From contig JAKSLV010000019.1 in assembly GCA_024401025.1 (NCBI GenBank), positions 1 to 33,274 of the forward strand: a stretch of DNA of 33,274 nucleotides, in the 5' to 3' direction. The notes beneath the pieces are model-generated. The model was given only the letters and a program-made list of their open reading frames with translations. It had not been told where the DNA came from and made no database searches. Positions 14,943-21,713 of this stretch are shown piece by piece. Each line of letters opens with the position of its first letter. Position 1 is the first letter of the stretch. This stretch comes from Bacteroidales bacterium. Lineage in GTDB: Bacteria > Bacteroidota > Bacteroidia > Bacteroidales > UBA3824. Position numbers and translations under genes: made by a program.

Positions 14943-16862
14943 TTAGTCGCCGAATCTCCACAGCAGGCCAAGCATGAAGTGGAAATCCTGCATCGGGTAG
15001 CAGTCGGTGGCCGCATACCATTCCTTGTTTTTCACCACATTGATGTGCTCCCACTTGAAGAACATCAGCACTCCGTGGATCTTTATGTTTACGAACGCGT
15101 TCATTATCGGGTAGTTGCCCGATTTCATCCTGTCGTTCTGATAAAACAGCGATGTGGCCGGCGAGTATCCCAGGGCGTTGTATTCGCCTGAGAACCTCAT
15201 CTCGGCGCCTATCTGTGTAAGCAGCACGTTTTTCACAAGATAAAACTGTAGATACGTTGCGTTGTAGAGCGCGTAGCTTGGCAGGCAGAGCTTGCCGTCG
15301 TCGTTGGCCTTCTGGATTGTAACCCTGTTCGCCATTCCCAGAGGTCCGGCGTGGAGGTCGTGCATCAGGCTCAGGCTAAACACGTTGAGCACTCCGCTCA
15401 TCTGCTGAGGCACTGCCTTTCGGTTTATGTACACATAATCGTTTATCAGGTAATAGGCACCGCCCACCTTCAGGTTCCATCTTGGCAGGCCCACCTCGCC
15501 GCCCACGCGTATGGTCTTTGTTTTGCTGAAGCTGTTGTCCCACTGATAGTTGTTGGAATAATAGCGCTTCTCGAAATACGTAGGCTCCTCGTTCCTGAAA
15601 TCCACCGACGCCTTCATCTCGTAGTTTACGGTGTCGCTCTCGCCCTTGTAGATCCTGAAGCCCAGGTTTCCGTTTACAATCATGTCGCCGCTCTTGTATC
15701 CCGATATGTATTGGCGGTATTTTCCGCTCAGTATCAGGTTCTTGGTCTTGTTTTTGCTGATGCCGCCCTCAAGATACGTGCCCGTATATTTGTGGTCGCT
15801 GTTGTCGGTGAGGTAGTTTCCGAAATTGTAGTAGAGCTCGTGCTCCAGGCCTATGGCGCCCCTTAGCTCGGGAGTGTACTGGTTCTCGCAGATTTTCAGG
15901 TGGAAACGGTTGCTGAGTTTGTGGTAGAACAGCGAGTCGAAGGTGGAGTATTGGCTCCTGAAATAGTCGTCGTAGAATTTCTTCTTAATCTCGGTGTCCT
16001 CGTAGGTCCTGAAAATCTTGTTGTACTGAAACGCGTATCCCACCGCCAGCCTTGGAGTGTAGATCTCGGTTCGGGTGCTGTCGTTTATTATCTTGAAGTC
16101 GGTGGATCCCACAGTGTATTCGCCCACAAGATTCCACGAGCGCATTCCCCAGTTGCTGAATGGGCTCTCAAGCCTGGTGGTGAATCTGTTGTTCTTGATT
16201 TCCACCGTATCTATGATGCCGCCGTTTTCCTCCACCGACAGCTTGTTGAAGTTGTAGAAGAAATGCACCTGCAGATGCTTTCCTGTGTAGCTCATCTGTG
16301 GCGTAAAGGTTACGTCCCTCATGTGCTGGTGGCTGTATCGTCCCTTGGAGCTCACCATGTTGATGTTGAAGCCCCAGTTGAATTTCTTGTTTACATTCTG
16401 TGTGTGGGTGAAATTCACCAGCTGACCGTTTCTGGCCTTGGGAGTGCAGGCATAGTAAAGCCATGTGTAAGGATAGTTTACCTGATAGAACTTTGTGTTC
16501 TCGGCGGTGGCCAGATAGTCGTTCATATAGTCGAGGAAAAACACGGGCGATTTTTTGGCCTTCATCCTGTCGTCGAAGATGTTGGACAGGTATGGCGAGC
16601 CCATGTTTCCGAGGTTGTTTACTGATATCGACTTCTGGTCGTTCTTGTCGTAGACCTGAAAAAGGTGAAGCGCCGTGTCCTTCTCCACGCTGTATTCCTT
16701 GGTGGAATAGTCCTCGTCTAGCTGCCAGATGCTTGCCTTTTTGGGGTATTCGGTTTTCTTTTTGTCCTTGTTGTCGTTTTTTTTCTTCTGCTGACCCATG
16801 GCCTGTCCTGTAATAGCACACAGTAATAGACTAATAGTCAGATATTTAATCAAGTTTGTCAT
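14943..16862 (-). CDS. Putative outer-membrane porin (Porin_10 family)
   Basis: This 639-residue protein has a signal peptide (cleavage near AMG-QQ) and a Lys/Asp-rich stretch just after it. The rest is a long run of alternating amphipathic strands rich in Tyr, Phe and Asn with Asp/Asn/Gly turns, ending in LLWRFGD, the pattern of a large beta barrel. The order of motifs (WQLDEDYSTKEYS near 46, PYTWLYYACTPKARNGQLVNFTHTQNVNKKFNWG near 130-165) agrees with the Bacteroidetes 'putative porin' family. It would sit in the outer membrane; the substrate is unknown. A consensus promoter lies 30 bp upstream. The T9SS plug-like gene follows on the same strand. Confidence 0.87.
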   Translation of the reverse strand: MTNLIKYLTISLLLCAITGQAMGQQKKKNDNKDKKKTEYPKKASIWQLDEDYSTKEYSVEKDTALHLFQVYDKNDQKSISVNNLGNMGSPYLSNIFDDRMKAKKSPVFFLDYMNDYLATAENTKFYQVNYPYTWLYYACTPKARNGQLVNFTHTQNVNKKFNWGFNINMVSSKGRYSHQHMRDVTFTPQMSYTGKHLQVHFFYNFNKLSVEENGGIIDTVEIKNNRFTTRLESPFSNWGMRSWNLVGEYTVGSTDFKIINDSTRTEIYTPRLAVGYAFQYNKIFRTYEDTEIKKKFYDDYFRSQYSTFDSLFYHKLSNRFHLKICENQYTPELRGAIGLEHELYYNFGNYLTDNSDHKYTGTYLEGGISKNKTKNLILSGKYRQYISGYKSGDMIVNGNLGFRIYKGESDTVNYEMKASVDFRNEEPTYFEKRYYSNNYQWDNSFSKTKTIRVGGEVGLPRWNLKVGGAYYLINDYVYINRKAVPQQMSGVLNVFSLSLMHDLHAGPLGMANRVTIQKANDDGKLCLPSYALYNATYLQFYLVKNVLLTQIGAEMRFSGEYNALGYSPATSLFYQNDRMKSGNYPIMNAFVNIKIHGVLMFFKWEHINVVKNKEWYAATDCYPMQDFHFMLGLLWRFGD

Positions 16863-16891
16863 TATGCCGCAATATTGTTATGTTTTGCACC

Positions 16892-16924
16892 GCAAAATTA
16901 GTAAACTCCTCAACACCTACCAAA
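16892..16924 (-). promoter_or_regulatory. Consensus promoter of the porin gene
   Basis: On the minus strand TTTG (16921-16924), 20 bp, then TAATTTTGC (16892-16900): exact matches to both Bacteroidetes promoter boxes, 29 bp ahead of the ATG. Confidence 0.75.
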
Positions 16925-16971
16925 TTTTTAACGAATAATAATATAATGCGAATTCTACGAAATGAAAGTTT

Positions 16972-17036
16972 CGCACAGATTACACAGATTACACAGATTT
17001 TATTATTTATAATGAACAATCTGCGTGTATGAAAAC
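16972..17036. repeat. Extragenic repeat of CACAGATTA units with partial inverted arm
   Basis: Between the porin promoter and tRNA-His lie three direct 9 bp units (CACAGATTA twice, then CACAGATTT, from 16974). A shorter, degenerate inverted arm follows at 17018-17036 (AATCTGCGTGTATGAAAAC). The left arm begins TTTCGCACAGA, like the element at 2286. The rest of the 330 bp gap 16863-17192 holds two promoters and AT-rich sequence, and no gene. Confidence 0.65.
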
Positions 17037-17129
17037 GTCAGCTCCGTATTGTAAACTATCCAAATATCAGTCTGCAATATATTGAGAAACATAATACTAA
17101 AAAAAAAATTAAAAAAACTTTCAAAAATA

Positions 17130-17162
17130 TTTGCACGAACCGAAAATTCGCCTTACCTTTGC
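17130..17162 (+). promoter_or_regulatory. Consensus promoter of tRNA-His
   Basis: TTTG (17130-17133), 20 bp, TACCTTTGC (17154-17162): both boxes match exactly. The mature tRNA starts 31 bp downstream. Confidence 0.8.
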
Positions 17163-17192
17163 AACGTCAAAAAAACAGAAATGTTAAGTACT

Positions 17193-17266
17193 GCCGAAGT
17201 AGCTCAGTTGGTTAGAGCATCGGATTGTGGATCCGAGGGTCATAGGTTCGAATCTTATCTTCGGTA
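17193..17266 (+). tRNA. tRNA-His (anticodon GTG)
   Basis: A complete cloverleaf of 74 nt can be folded: acceptor GCCGAAG/CTTCGGT, D arm GCTC/GAGC, anticodon stem TCGGA/TCCGA with loop TTGTGGA (anticodon GTG, histidine), five-base variable loop, and T arm ATAGG/CTTAT around TTCGAAT. CCA is not encoded. The base before position 1 is T and the discriminator is A, so the usual encoded G-1:C73 pair of bacterial tRNA-His is not seen, and position 1:72 is a G-T wobble. It has its own promoter and terminator. Confidence 0.96.
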
Positions 17267-17276
17267 CTTTTTAGGA

Positions 17277-17310
17277 ATGAGTTCTCAGAAATGAGAACTC
17301 ATTTTTTTTT
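17277..17310 (+). terminator. Rho-independent terminator after tRNA-His
   Basis: The 11 bp perfect stem ATGAGTTCTCA/TGAGAACTCAT with loop GAAA is followed by T8. It begins 10 bases after the tRNA and ends just before the stop codon of the converging ATPase gene. Confidence 0.93.
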
Positions 17311-17314
17311 GTCC

Positions 17315-18661
17315 CTATCCTGCCGCTTCTATTATCTTGTCGAGCATTCCGATGTAGTAGAATGGTACGTTTATAAGTCTGAAAGTCTTGCCTTGGTTGG
17401 TTGTAACCTCGTTTATGGAGTATTCTCCCGACCAGATTCTTATGGCAAGCTTGCTGGAGTTGTCGCTGTTGTCCATGAACGAATGTATGGATTTTAGGTG
17501 GGCGTTGGTGCCGGATTTCACCTCTATGGGGATTATCCTGGTGCCGTGCTGCCATACAAAGTCGGTTTCGGCGGTGGTGCCTTTCTTGTCGCGAACCCAG
17601 AAGTTAAGATTGTCCTTGTACAGCTTGTCATAAAGTGATATAAGCTCTTGAGCCACAACGTGCTCTGCGCTTCGGCCTCTCCATGTGTCGAGCAGTTCCT
17701 TGTTTTGCAGGAATTCTATTTGGATGTCGGCGCTGTAGTTTACAAGTCCCGTATCCACGAAAATTAGTTTGGGCGATCTTTTCAGTGCGGGTATGGCTGG
17801 GGCTGATGTTGCCGTTACGGGATAGCAGAGCCGTATTACGAAAGCCTTTTCAAGCACTTCCATGGCCTCGTGTATATCTGTTGACGAGTATCTGCTGTTG
17901 CCGAATCCGTTGAAGCAAATAGCCTCTCCGGCCGACATCCATCCTGTGTTGAGGATGTGGCGTATCACCTTGGCCTCGTTCTCGTTTTTGGCGTACTTCT
18001 CCACATCGTCCACATATCCGGTTATCAGCGATTTGTATATCGGGTTTATCTTTTGTATGTTTGACGATTCCTTGTATTTCTTCACCGCCTCGGGCATTCC
18101 GCCTATCAATGCGTATCTGTTGAAATGGTTTATCAATTCGTTGTGTATCAGGGTGTGGGCCGAAAGGTTCTTTATGCTGCTCACCCATGATTCGCCTTCC
18201 ATTACATTTATGTATTCCATAAACGAGAAAGGCCTCAGCTGCATGTATTCCACTCTTCCTACAGGAAACGATACGTGCTGCTTTATCAGACATTGTAGTC
18301 TAGATCCTGCTGATACTACGTAGAGATCAGGAATGTTCTCGTAGAAATACCTGAGCATTGCCACAGCCTTGGGTTCGTTCTGGATTTCGTCGATGAAGAG
18401 CAATGTTTGGGCAGGCTCTTGGCTGATATGTTTCTTCATGCAAAGAAATTCGTATATTTTCTTCGCATCGCTGAATCTGGTGAATATTTCGGCATCCTCT
18501 TTTTGCTCGAGGTTCAGGTAGATGTAATATTTGAATTCCTTGCTGAACTCGTCTACCAAAGTGGTTTTTCCTACCTGTCTTGCTCCCCTTATTACCATCG
18601 GTTTGTGGCTGAGGCTGCTTTTCCAGTCTTTAAGTTGCTGTATTGCTGTTCTGTAGTACAT
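17315..18661 (-). CDS. AAA+ ATPase with DUF4143 and nuclease-like C-terminus (COG1373), copy 2
   Basis: This 448-residue paralogue of the ATPase at 11209-12477 belongs to a more canonical branch. Walker A is GARQVGKT (26-33), Walker B TLLFIDEIQ (86-94), followed by VVSAGSRLQ and SFPVGRVEYMQLRPFSFMEY, the standard AAA_14-to-DUF4143 sequence. The C-terminus has the PD-(D/E)xK-like pattern TETDFVW (Asp367) and IPIEVKSG (Glu380, Lys382). The start at 18661 leads straight into the conserved YYRTAIQQLKDWKSS helix. A consensus -7 box lies 23 bp upstream, and a seven-unit 33 bp tandem array begins 12 bp behind that. The gene converges on tRNA-His. The cellular role of the family is not established; a toxin-like or self-regulating function is speculation. 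Confidence 0.93.
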   Translation of the reverse strand: MYYRTAIQQLKDWKSSLSHKPMVIRGARQVGKTTLVDEFSKEFKYYIYLNLEQKEDAEIFTRFSDAKKIYEFLCMKKHISQEPAQTLLFIDEIQNEPKAVAMLRYFYENIPDLYVVSAGSRLQCLIKQHVSFPVGRVEYMQLRPFSFMEYINVMEGESWVSSIKNLSAHTLIHNELINHFNRYALIGGMPEAVKKYKESSNIQKINPIYKSLITGYVDDVEKYAKNENEAKVIRHILNTGWMSAGEAICFNGFGNSRYSSTDIHEAMEVLEKAFVIRLCYPVTATSAPAIPALKRSPKLIFVDTGLVNYSADIQIEFLQNKELLDTWRGRSAEHVVAQELISLYDKLYKDNLNFWVRDKKGTTAETDFVWQHGTRIIPIEVKSGTNAHLKSIHSFMDNSDNSSKLAIRIWSGEYSINEVTTNQGKTFRLINVPFYYIGMLDKIIEAAG

Positions 18662-18683
18662 AATTTGCTGTTTTTTTCTTGTC

Positions 18684-18715
18684 GCAAAGTTATAAATAAT
18701 TTTCTAAAACATAGG
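18684..18715 (-). promoter_or_regulatory. Promoter of ATPase 2, with its -33 region inside the tandem array
   Basis: On the minus strand TAACTTTGC (18684-18692) is an exact -7 box, 23 bp ahead of the ATG. The -33 position, 19 bp further (18712-18715), reads CCTA rather than TTTG and lies within the conserved core of the first array unit, exactly as in ATPase 1. Confidence 0.65.
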
Positions 18716-18918
18716 TAACTTTCGTCAAAATTTCTTCTAAAACATAGGTAACTTTCCTCAAAATTACCTCTAAAACATAGGTAACTTTCCTCAATTTTTC
18801 CTCTAAAACATAGGTAACTTTCCTCAAATTTCTTCTAAAACATAGGTAACTTTCCTCAAAATTTCCTCTAAAACATAGGTAACTTTCATCAATTTTTCCT
18901 CTAAAACATAGGTAACTT
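18704..18918. repeat. Tandem operator-like array 2: seven identical 18 bp cores at 33 bp spacing
   Basis: The core CTAAAACATAGGTAACTT is identical in all seven copies, starting at 18704, 18737, 18770, 18803, 18835, 18868 and 18901. Steps are 33, 33, 33, 32, 33 and 33 bp. Between cores the sequence is AT-rich and varies (C/G/A at the base before TCAA, then A/T runs). The array lies between ATPase 2 and the SPOR-flotillin operon and fills most of the 378 bp gap. No unique spacers exist, so it is not a CRISPR. Core conservation with drifting spacers of fixed length points to protein-binding sites. See findings. Confidence 0.95.
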
Positions 18919-18928
18919 ATGGTGATGC

Positions 18929-18948
18929 GGGGCGGGGTGGGGGACGGG
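18929..18948 (+). other. G-quadruplex-forming motif
   Basis: Four G tracts (4, 4, 5 and 3 long) separated by C, T and AC fit the canonical G-quadruplex pattern with very short loops. It lies 10 bp after the last unit of array 2 and 34 bp before the -33 box of the SPOR operon, on that operon's coding strand. G runs of this kind appear nowhere else in the intergenic DNA here. Confidence 0.75.
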
Positions 18949-18981
18949 TGTTTCAAAATAAATTTTTTATTCAAATTATTT

Positions 18982-19013
18982 TTTGTATTTTGTTCAAAAT
19001 TAATTACATTTGC
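18982..19013 (+). promoter_or_regulatory. Consensus promoter of the SPOR-flotillin operon
   Basis: TTTG (18982-18985), 19 bp, TACATTTGC (19005-19013): both boxes match exactly, and the ATG follows 26 bp later. Confidence 0.75.
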
Positions 19014-19039
19014 CCCAAATATAAAAATCTCTGTACAGA

Positions 19040-21676
19040 ATGAAAGCCTTAAATCTTATATTGGCACTGGCCGCGCCGGCCGTTTTGGCTGCGGGGTATT
19101 TGCCTGAAAATTACAACTCTCAAATTATTAATGAGATACAGATTGTAAAATCTTCTGTTGACGACGACGACAGTTTCCGTCTCGCCAAGCAGCCATATTA
19201 TAAGAGCCTGTTTACTTCCAAGGAGCTTAAGAAGCTTGCCAAGGCCGAGAAATACAGGCTTAAGGCGTCGGAGAGCCTTGTGCTTGCCGCTGCCAGCCAG
19301 AAACAGGCCGACGACCTGAGGGCTTCGTCGCCGGAACTCACCGACAAGATTCAGAAGCAGATTGCCAAGCTGGAGGCTGCTTCGGCCCAGCAGGAGCTAA
19401 ACGGCCTCAAGACTTTCCACAAGGCCAGCGAGATCTACCGCGTGGTGTATACCAACGTGCTCAACAACTGCACTTTCACCGCTACTCAGCCTTCCGAGAA
19501 AACCGCTCAGGACCTCAAGATGGTGGCTTTCGATTATTACCAGAATGCCGATGCCAAGCTGGAGACCGCCGATTCCGACAATACCCTGGAGGTGTACCGC
19601 TCGATATACTCGTACGAGCATCAGGCCGTGCATTATCAGGAGATTTCGTTTGCTTTGCTTAAGGCTGATGCTGCCGTGGATTACACCAAGTATCAGAATG
19701 CCGGACAAAGCAACAGCGGCAATGGCGACGGCAACATCCCCAAGGACAGCATTCCGCGACTGATAGCCGCCGACCATTACGATTTCGACAAGGACATCAA
19801 TCTCTACCGCATGCGTTTCCATCAGTTTGAGGAGAGGCTTAAGGTTTCTGACGACGACAAAAAGATTATAGCCAAGGTGGAGGCCGACGAGGCCAATGCC
19901 GCCACTTTGTTTGGTAGGGCCGAGACTTACGGCTGCACCGCCGACACCTTCCGCGTGTATTCCGGCGAGGCCACCACTCTTGCCGAGCGCGAGTATTATG
20001 AGCAGAAGGCTCAGGAAAGCGAGCTTAATGAGTGCAGCAACCTGCTGAAGGCCGTTAAGCTGGAGGTGGCCGCCAACAACCAGGTTTTTGAACTCTACAA
20101 GAAATATGTGGGCAGCGTCCGCAACGACAAGGACTCCCTGGGCAAGGACATGGAGGCTCAGGCCGTGGACCTCTACAAGCTGAGCAAGACCTACGAGGAT
20201 ATGGCCGCCAAGCAGTACAGCCATGTGGAGCAGTACACTCAGCTCATGGAGGGCAACGAGGTGAAGCTTCAGGCCCTGAGATGCATGGAGAACGCCATAG
20301 CGTCGTATCTTGGCGATGCCGTGGGCTCGGGAACATTGTCGATGGCTTCGGGCGCCAGCGAGCGTCACAACGACGTGGCCATGGATTTCATGATGGACGA
20401 GAGCGACGGAGCTTCCACCACAAAGCCTGTTGCCACCGTAAACACCAATTATCCAAGCACCAAGCCTGCTGCCAACACCGTAGTGGAAGCCGGCAGCAAC
20501 GGCAACAAGCCTGCCAACACCACTACCGGCAATACTACAGCAAACAACACTGCCGCCAACACCAAGCCAGCCAATACCAGCAGCAACGGCAGCAAGCCGG
20601 CCGGTCAGCAGTCGGGCGCATCAGCCTCGGCATCAGCACCAGCTTCAGCATCAGCCTCAGCCTCAGCTGCCAAGAATCCTGCGCTTGCGGCTTCCAGCGC
20701 CGCCGTTACATCCACATCGTTCTACACCAGGAACGACCAGCGCATGCAGCCGTATCAGTATCCCAAGGGAACGATTTTCAGCGTGGAGGCCGGCATATAC
20801 AAGGAGATGCCCGAGCCTGTGGAGTTTCCGGCCGTGGAGAAGTTCCTGGCTCAGAACCTGAAGGGCGTAACTCCGCTCAGGTATTATATAGGTGAGTATC
20901 AGACCTATGACGCAGCATACGCTACCTGCGCCGCCGCCAAGGAAAACGGCTACAGAAACGCCAAGGTGGTGGCCTTTGTAAACGGAAAGAACTCCGACGT
21001 GCAGGCCGCCAAGAAGGCCGCCGAGAAGACTCCCGGATATCAGAACCTTGTGCAGGCCGAGCTTAAGAAGATAAACGCGCATCAGCGTGCCACCACACCC
21101 GTGGAGACTCCCAAGGCCCAGCAGCAGAATGCAGTAGCGGGTGCCGCCATTCCGCTGTCGCAGCTTTCGGGCGAGCAGTATGTGGTGCAGATTTCGTCGG
21201 TGCCTGCGCTGCTGGATGCCAAGGCGTTTAATGTGAGCGAGCTGTTCTACGACCGCAACGATGGCGGCCTCTACAGATATTACACTGGCGCCAGCAACGA
21301 TGTAAACATTGCGGCTGCCAACCTTTCCACCATGAAGCAGGCCGGATATCAGGATGCGTATCTCGTGCGCGTGGTGGACGGCAAAAACATGGGATCGGCC
21401 TCCAGCGCCAATGGAGGTCAGCAGAACGCCTCGTATCCCGTATACCGCGTTCAGGTGGGCGCCTACAGGCAGATAAACTCCAACGCTCAGGGCCAGATAG
21501 ACAATCTGCGCAAGGCCGGATACGCCGTGCACACCAGCAAGAGCGGCGAATATACCGTGATTACCGTGGGTGACTGCGGAAGCCGCCAGGATGCCGACAA
21601 GCTGCGTCAGGAGCTTAGGGCCAAGGGTTTTCCTGAGGCTTACGTGGTTACTTTCGTGAACGGTGTAAAACAGTAA
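19040..21676 (+). CDS. Large exported protein with C-terminal SPOR domain(s)
   Basis: This 878-residue protein has a short signal peptide (MKALNLILALAAPAVLAAG). Residues about 50-430 are highly charged and helical, rich in Ala, Lys, Glu and Gln, suggesting a long coiled-coil or helical-bundle region. Residues about 450-560 are a low-complexity linker of Asn, Thr, Ala, Ser and Pro. The C-terminus (about 800-878) is a SPOR domain: YRVQVGAYRQINSNA, YAVHTSKSGEYTVITVGDCGSR, DADKLRQELRAKGFPEAYVV. Two earlier segments (about 580-650 and 705-790: IFSVEAGIYKEM, YVVQISSVPALLDAKAF) look like degenerate SPOR units. SPOR domains bind denuded peptidoglycan, often at division sites. It is the first gene of an operon with two flotillin-like genes (37 and 21 bp gaps) behind a consensus promoter. 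Confidence 0.87.
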   Translation: MKALNLILALAAPAVLAAGYLPENYNSQIINEIQIVKSSVDDDDSFRLAKQPYYKSLFTSKELKKLAKAEKYRLKASESLVLAAASQKQADDLRASSPELTDKIQKQIAKLEAASAQQELNGLKTFHKASEIYRVVYTNVLNNCTFTATQPSEKTAQDLKMVAFDYYQNADAKLETADSDNTLEVYRSIYSYEHQAVHYQEISFALLKADAAVDYTKYQNAGQSNSGNGDGNIPKDSIPRLIAADHYDFDKDINLYRMRFHQFEERLKVSDDDKKIIAKVEADEANAATLFGRAETYGCTADTFRVYSGEATTLAEREYYEQKAQESELNECSNLLKAVKLEVAANNQVFELYKKYVGSVRNDKDSLGKDMEAQAVDLYKLSKTYEDMAAKQYSHVEQYTQLMEGNEVKLQALRCMENAIASYLGDAVGSGTLSMASGASERHNDVAMDFMMDESDGASTTKPVATVNTNYPSTKPAANTVVEAGSNGNKPANTTTGNTTANNTAANTKPANTSSNGSKPAGQQSGASASASAPASASASASAAKNPALAASSAAVTSTSFYTRNDQRMQPYQYPKGTIFSVEAGIYKEMPEPVEFPAVEKFLAQNLKGVTPLRYYIGEYQTYDAAYATCAAAKENGYRNAKVVAFVNGKNSDVQAAKKAAEKTPGYQNLVQAELKKINAHQRATTPVETPKAQQQNAVAGAAIPLSQLSGEQYVVQISSVPALLDAKAFNVSELFYDRNDGGLYRYYTGASNDVNIAAANLSTMKQAGYQDAYLVRVVDGKNMGSASSANGGQQNASYPVYRVQVGAYRQINSNAQGQIDNLRKAGYAVHTSKSGEYTVITVGDCGSRQDADKLRQELRAKGFPEAYVVTFVNGVKQ
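20618..20668 (+). repeat. Ala-Ser codon microsatellite in the SPOR-protein linker
   Basis: Tandem GCN-TCN codon pairs encode an alternating Ala-Ser run with one Pro. The near-identical hexamers (GCATCA, GCCTCA, GCTTCA) could slip in frame and change the linker length. Confidence 0.7.
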
Positions 21677-21713
21677 TTAATAAGGTATTCATTTTTTTCC
21701 GAAACATTATTAT

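Noticed and set aside
17082-17294. A 70-codon frame spanning the tRNA-His gene
   Set aside because: It runs through the promoter and the complete tRNA cloverleaf.
12519-18918. The tandem arrays as CRISPR arrays
   Set aside because: Intervals between conserved cores are short, AT-rich and similar to one another rather than unique, and there are no cas genes.
18690-18974. A 94-codon minus-strand reading frame through array 2 encoding repeated SYLCFRG and KVTYVLE heptads
   Set aside because: It arises because 33 is a multiple of three; the 32 bp step shifts the peptide into another frame without disturbing the DNA core, so selection is on DNA. It also overlaps the ATPase promoter and has no ribosome site.
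17193-19030. ATPase 2 as cargo of an element integrated in tRNA-His
   Set aside because: I looked for a copy of the tRNA 3' end (TCGAATCTTATCTTCGG) near 18.7-19.0 kb and saw none; there is no integrase.
19397-20368. Long open frames antisense to the SPOR, flotillin and suhB-like genes (up to ~325 codons)
   Set aside because: They are shadows produced by GC-biased third positions in strong genes on the plus strand; their protein sequences are low-complexity Val/Leu/His/Gly without motifs.
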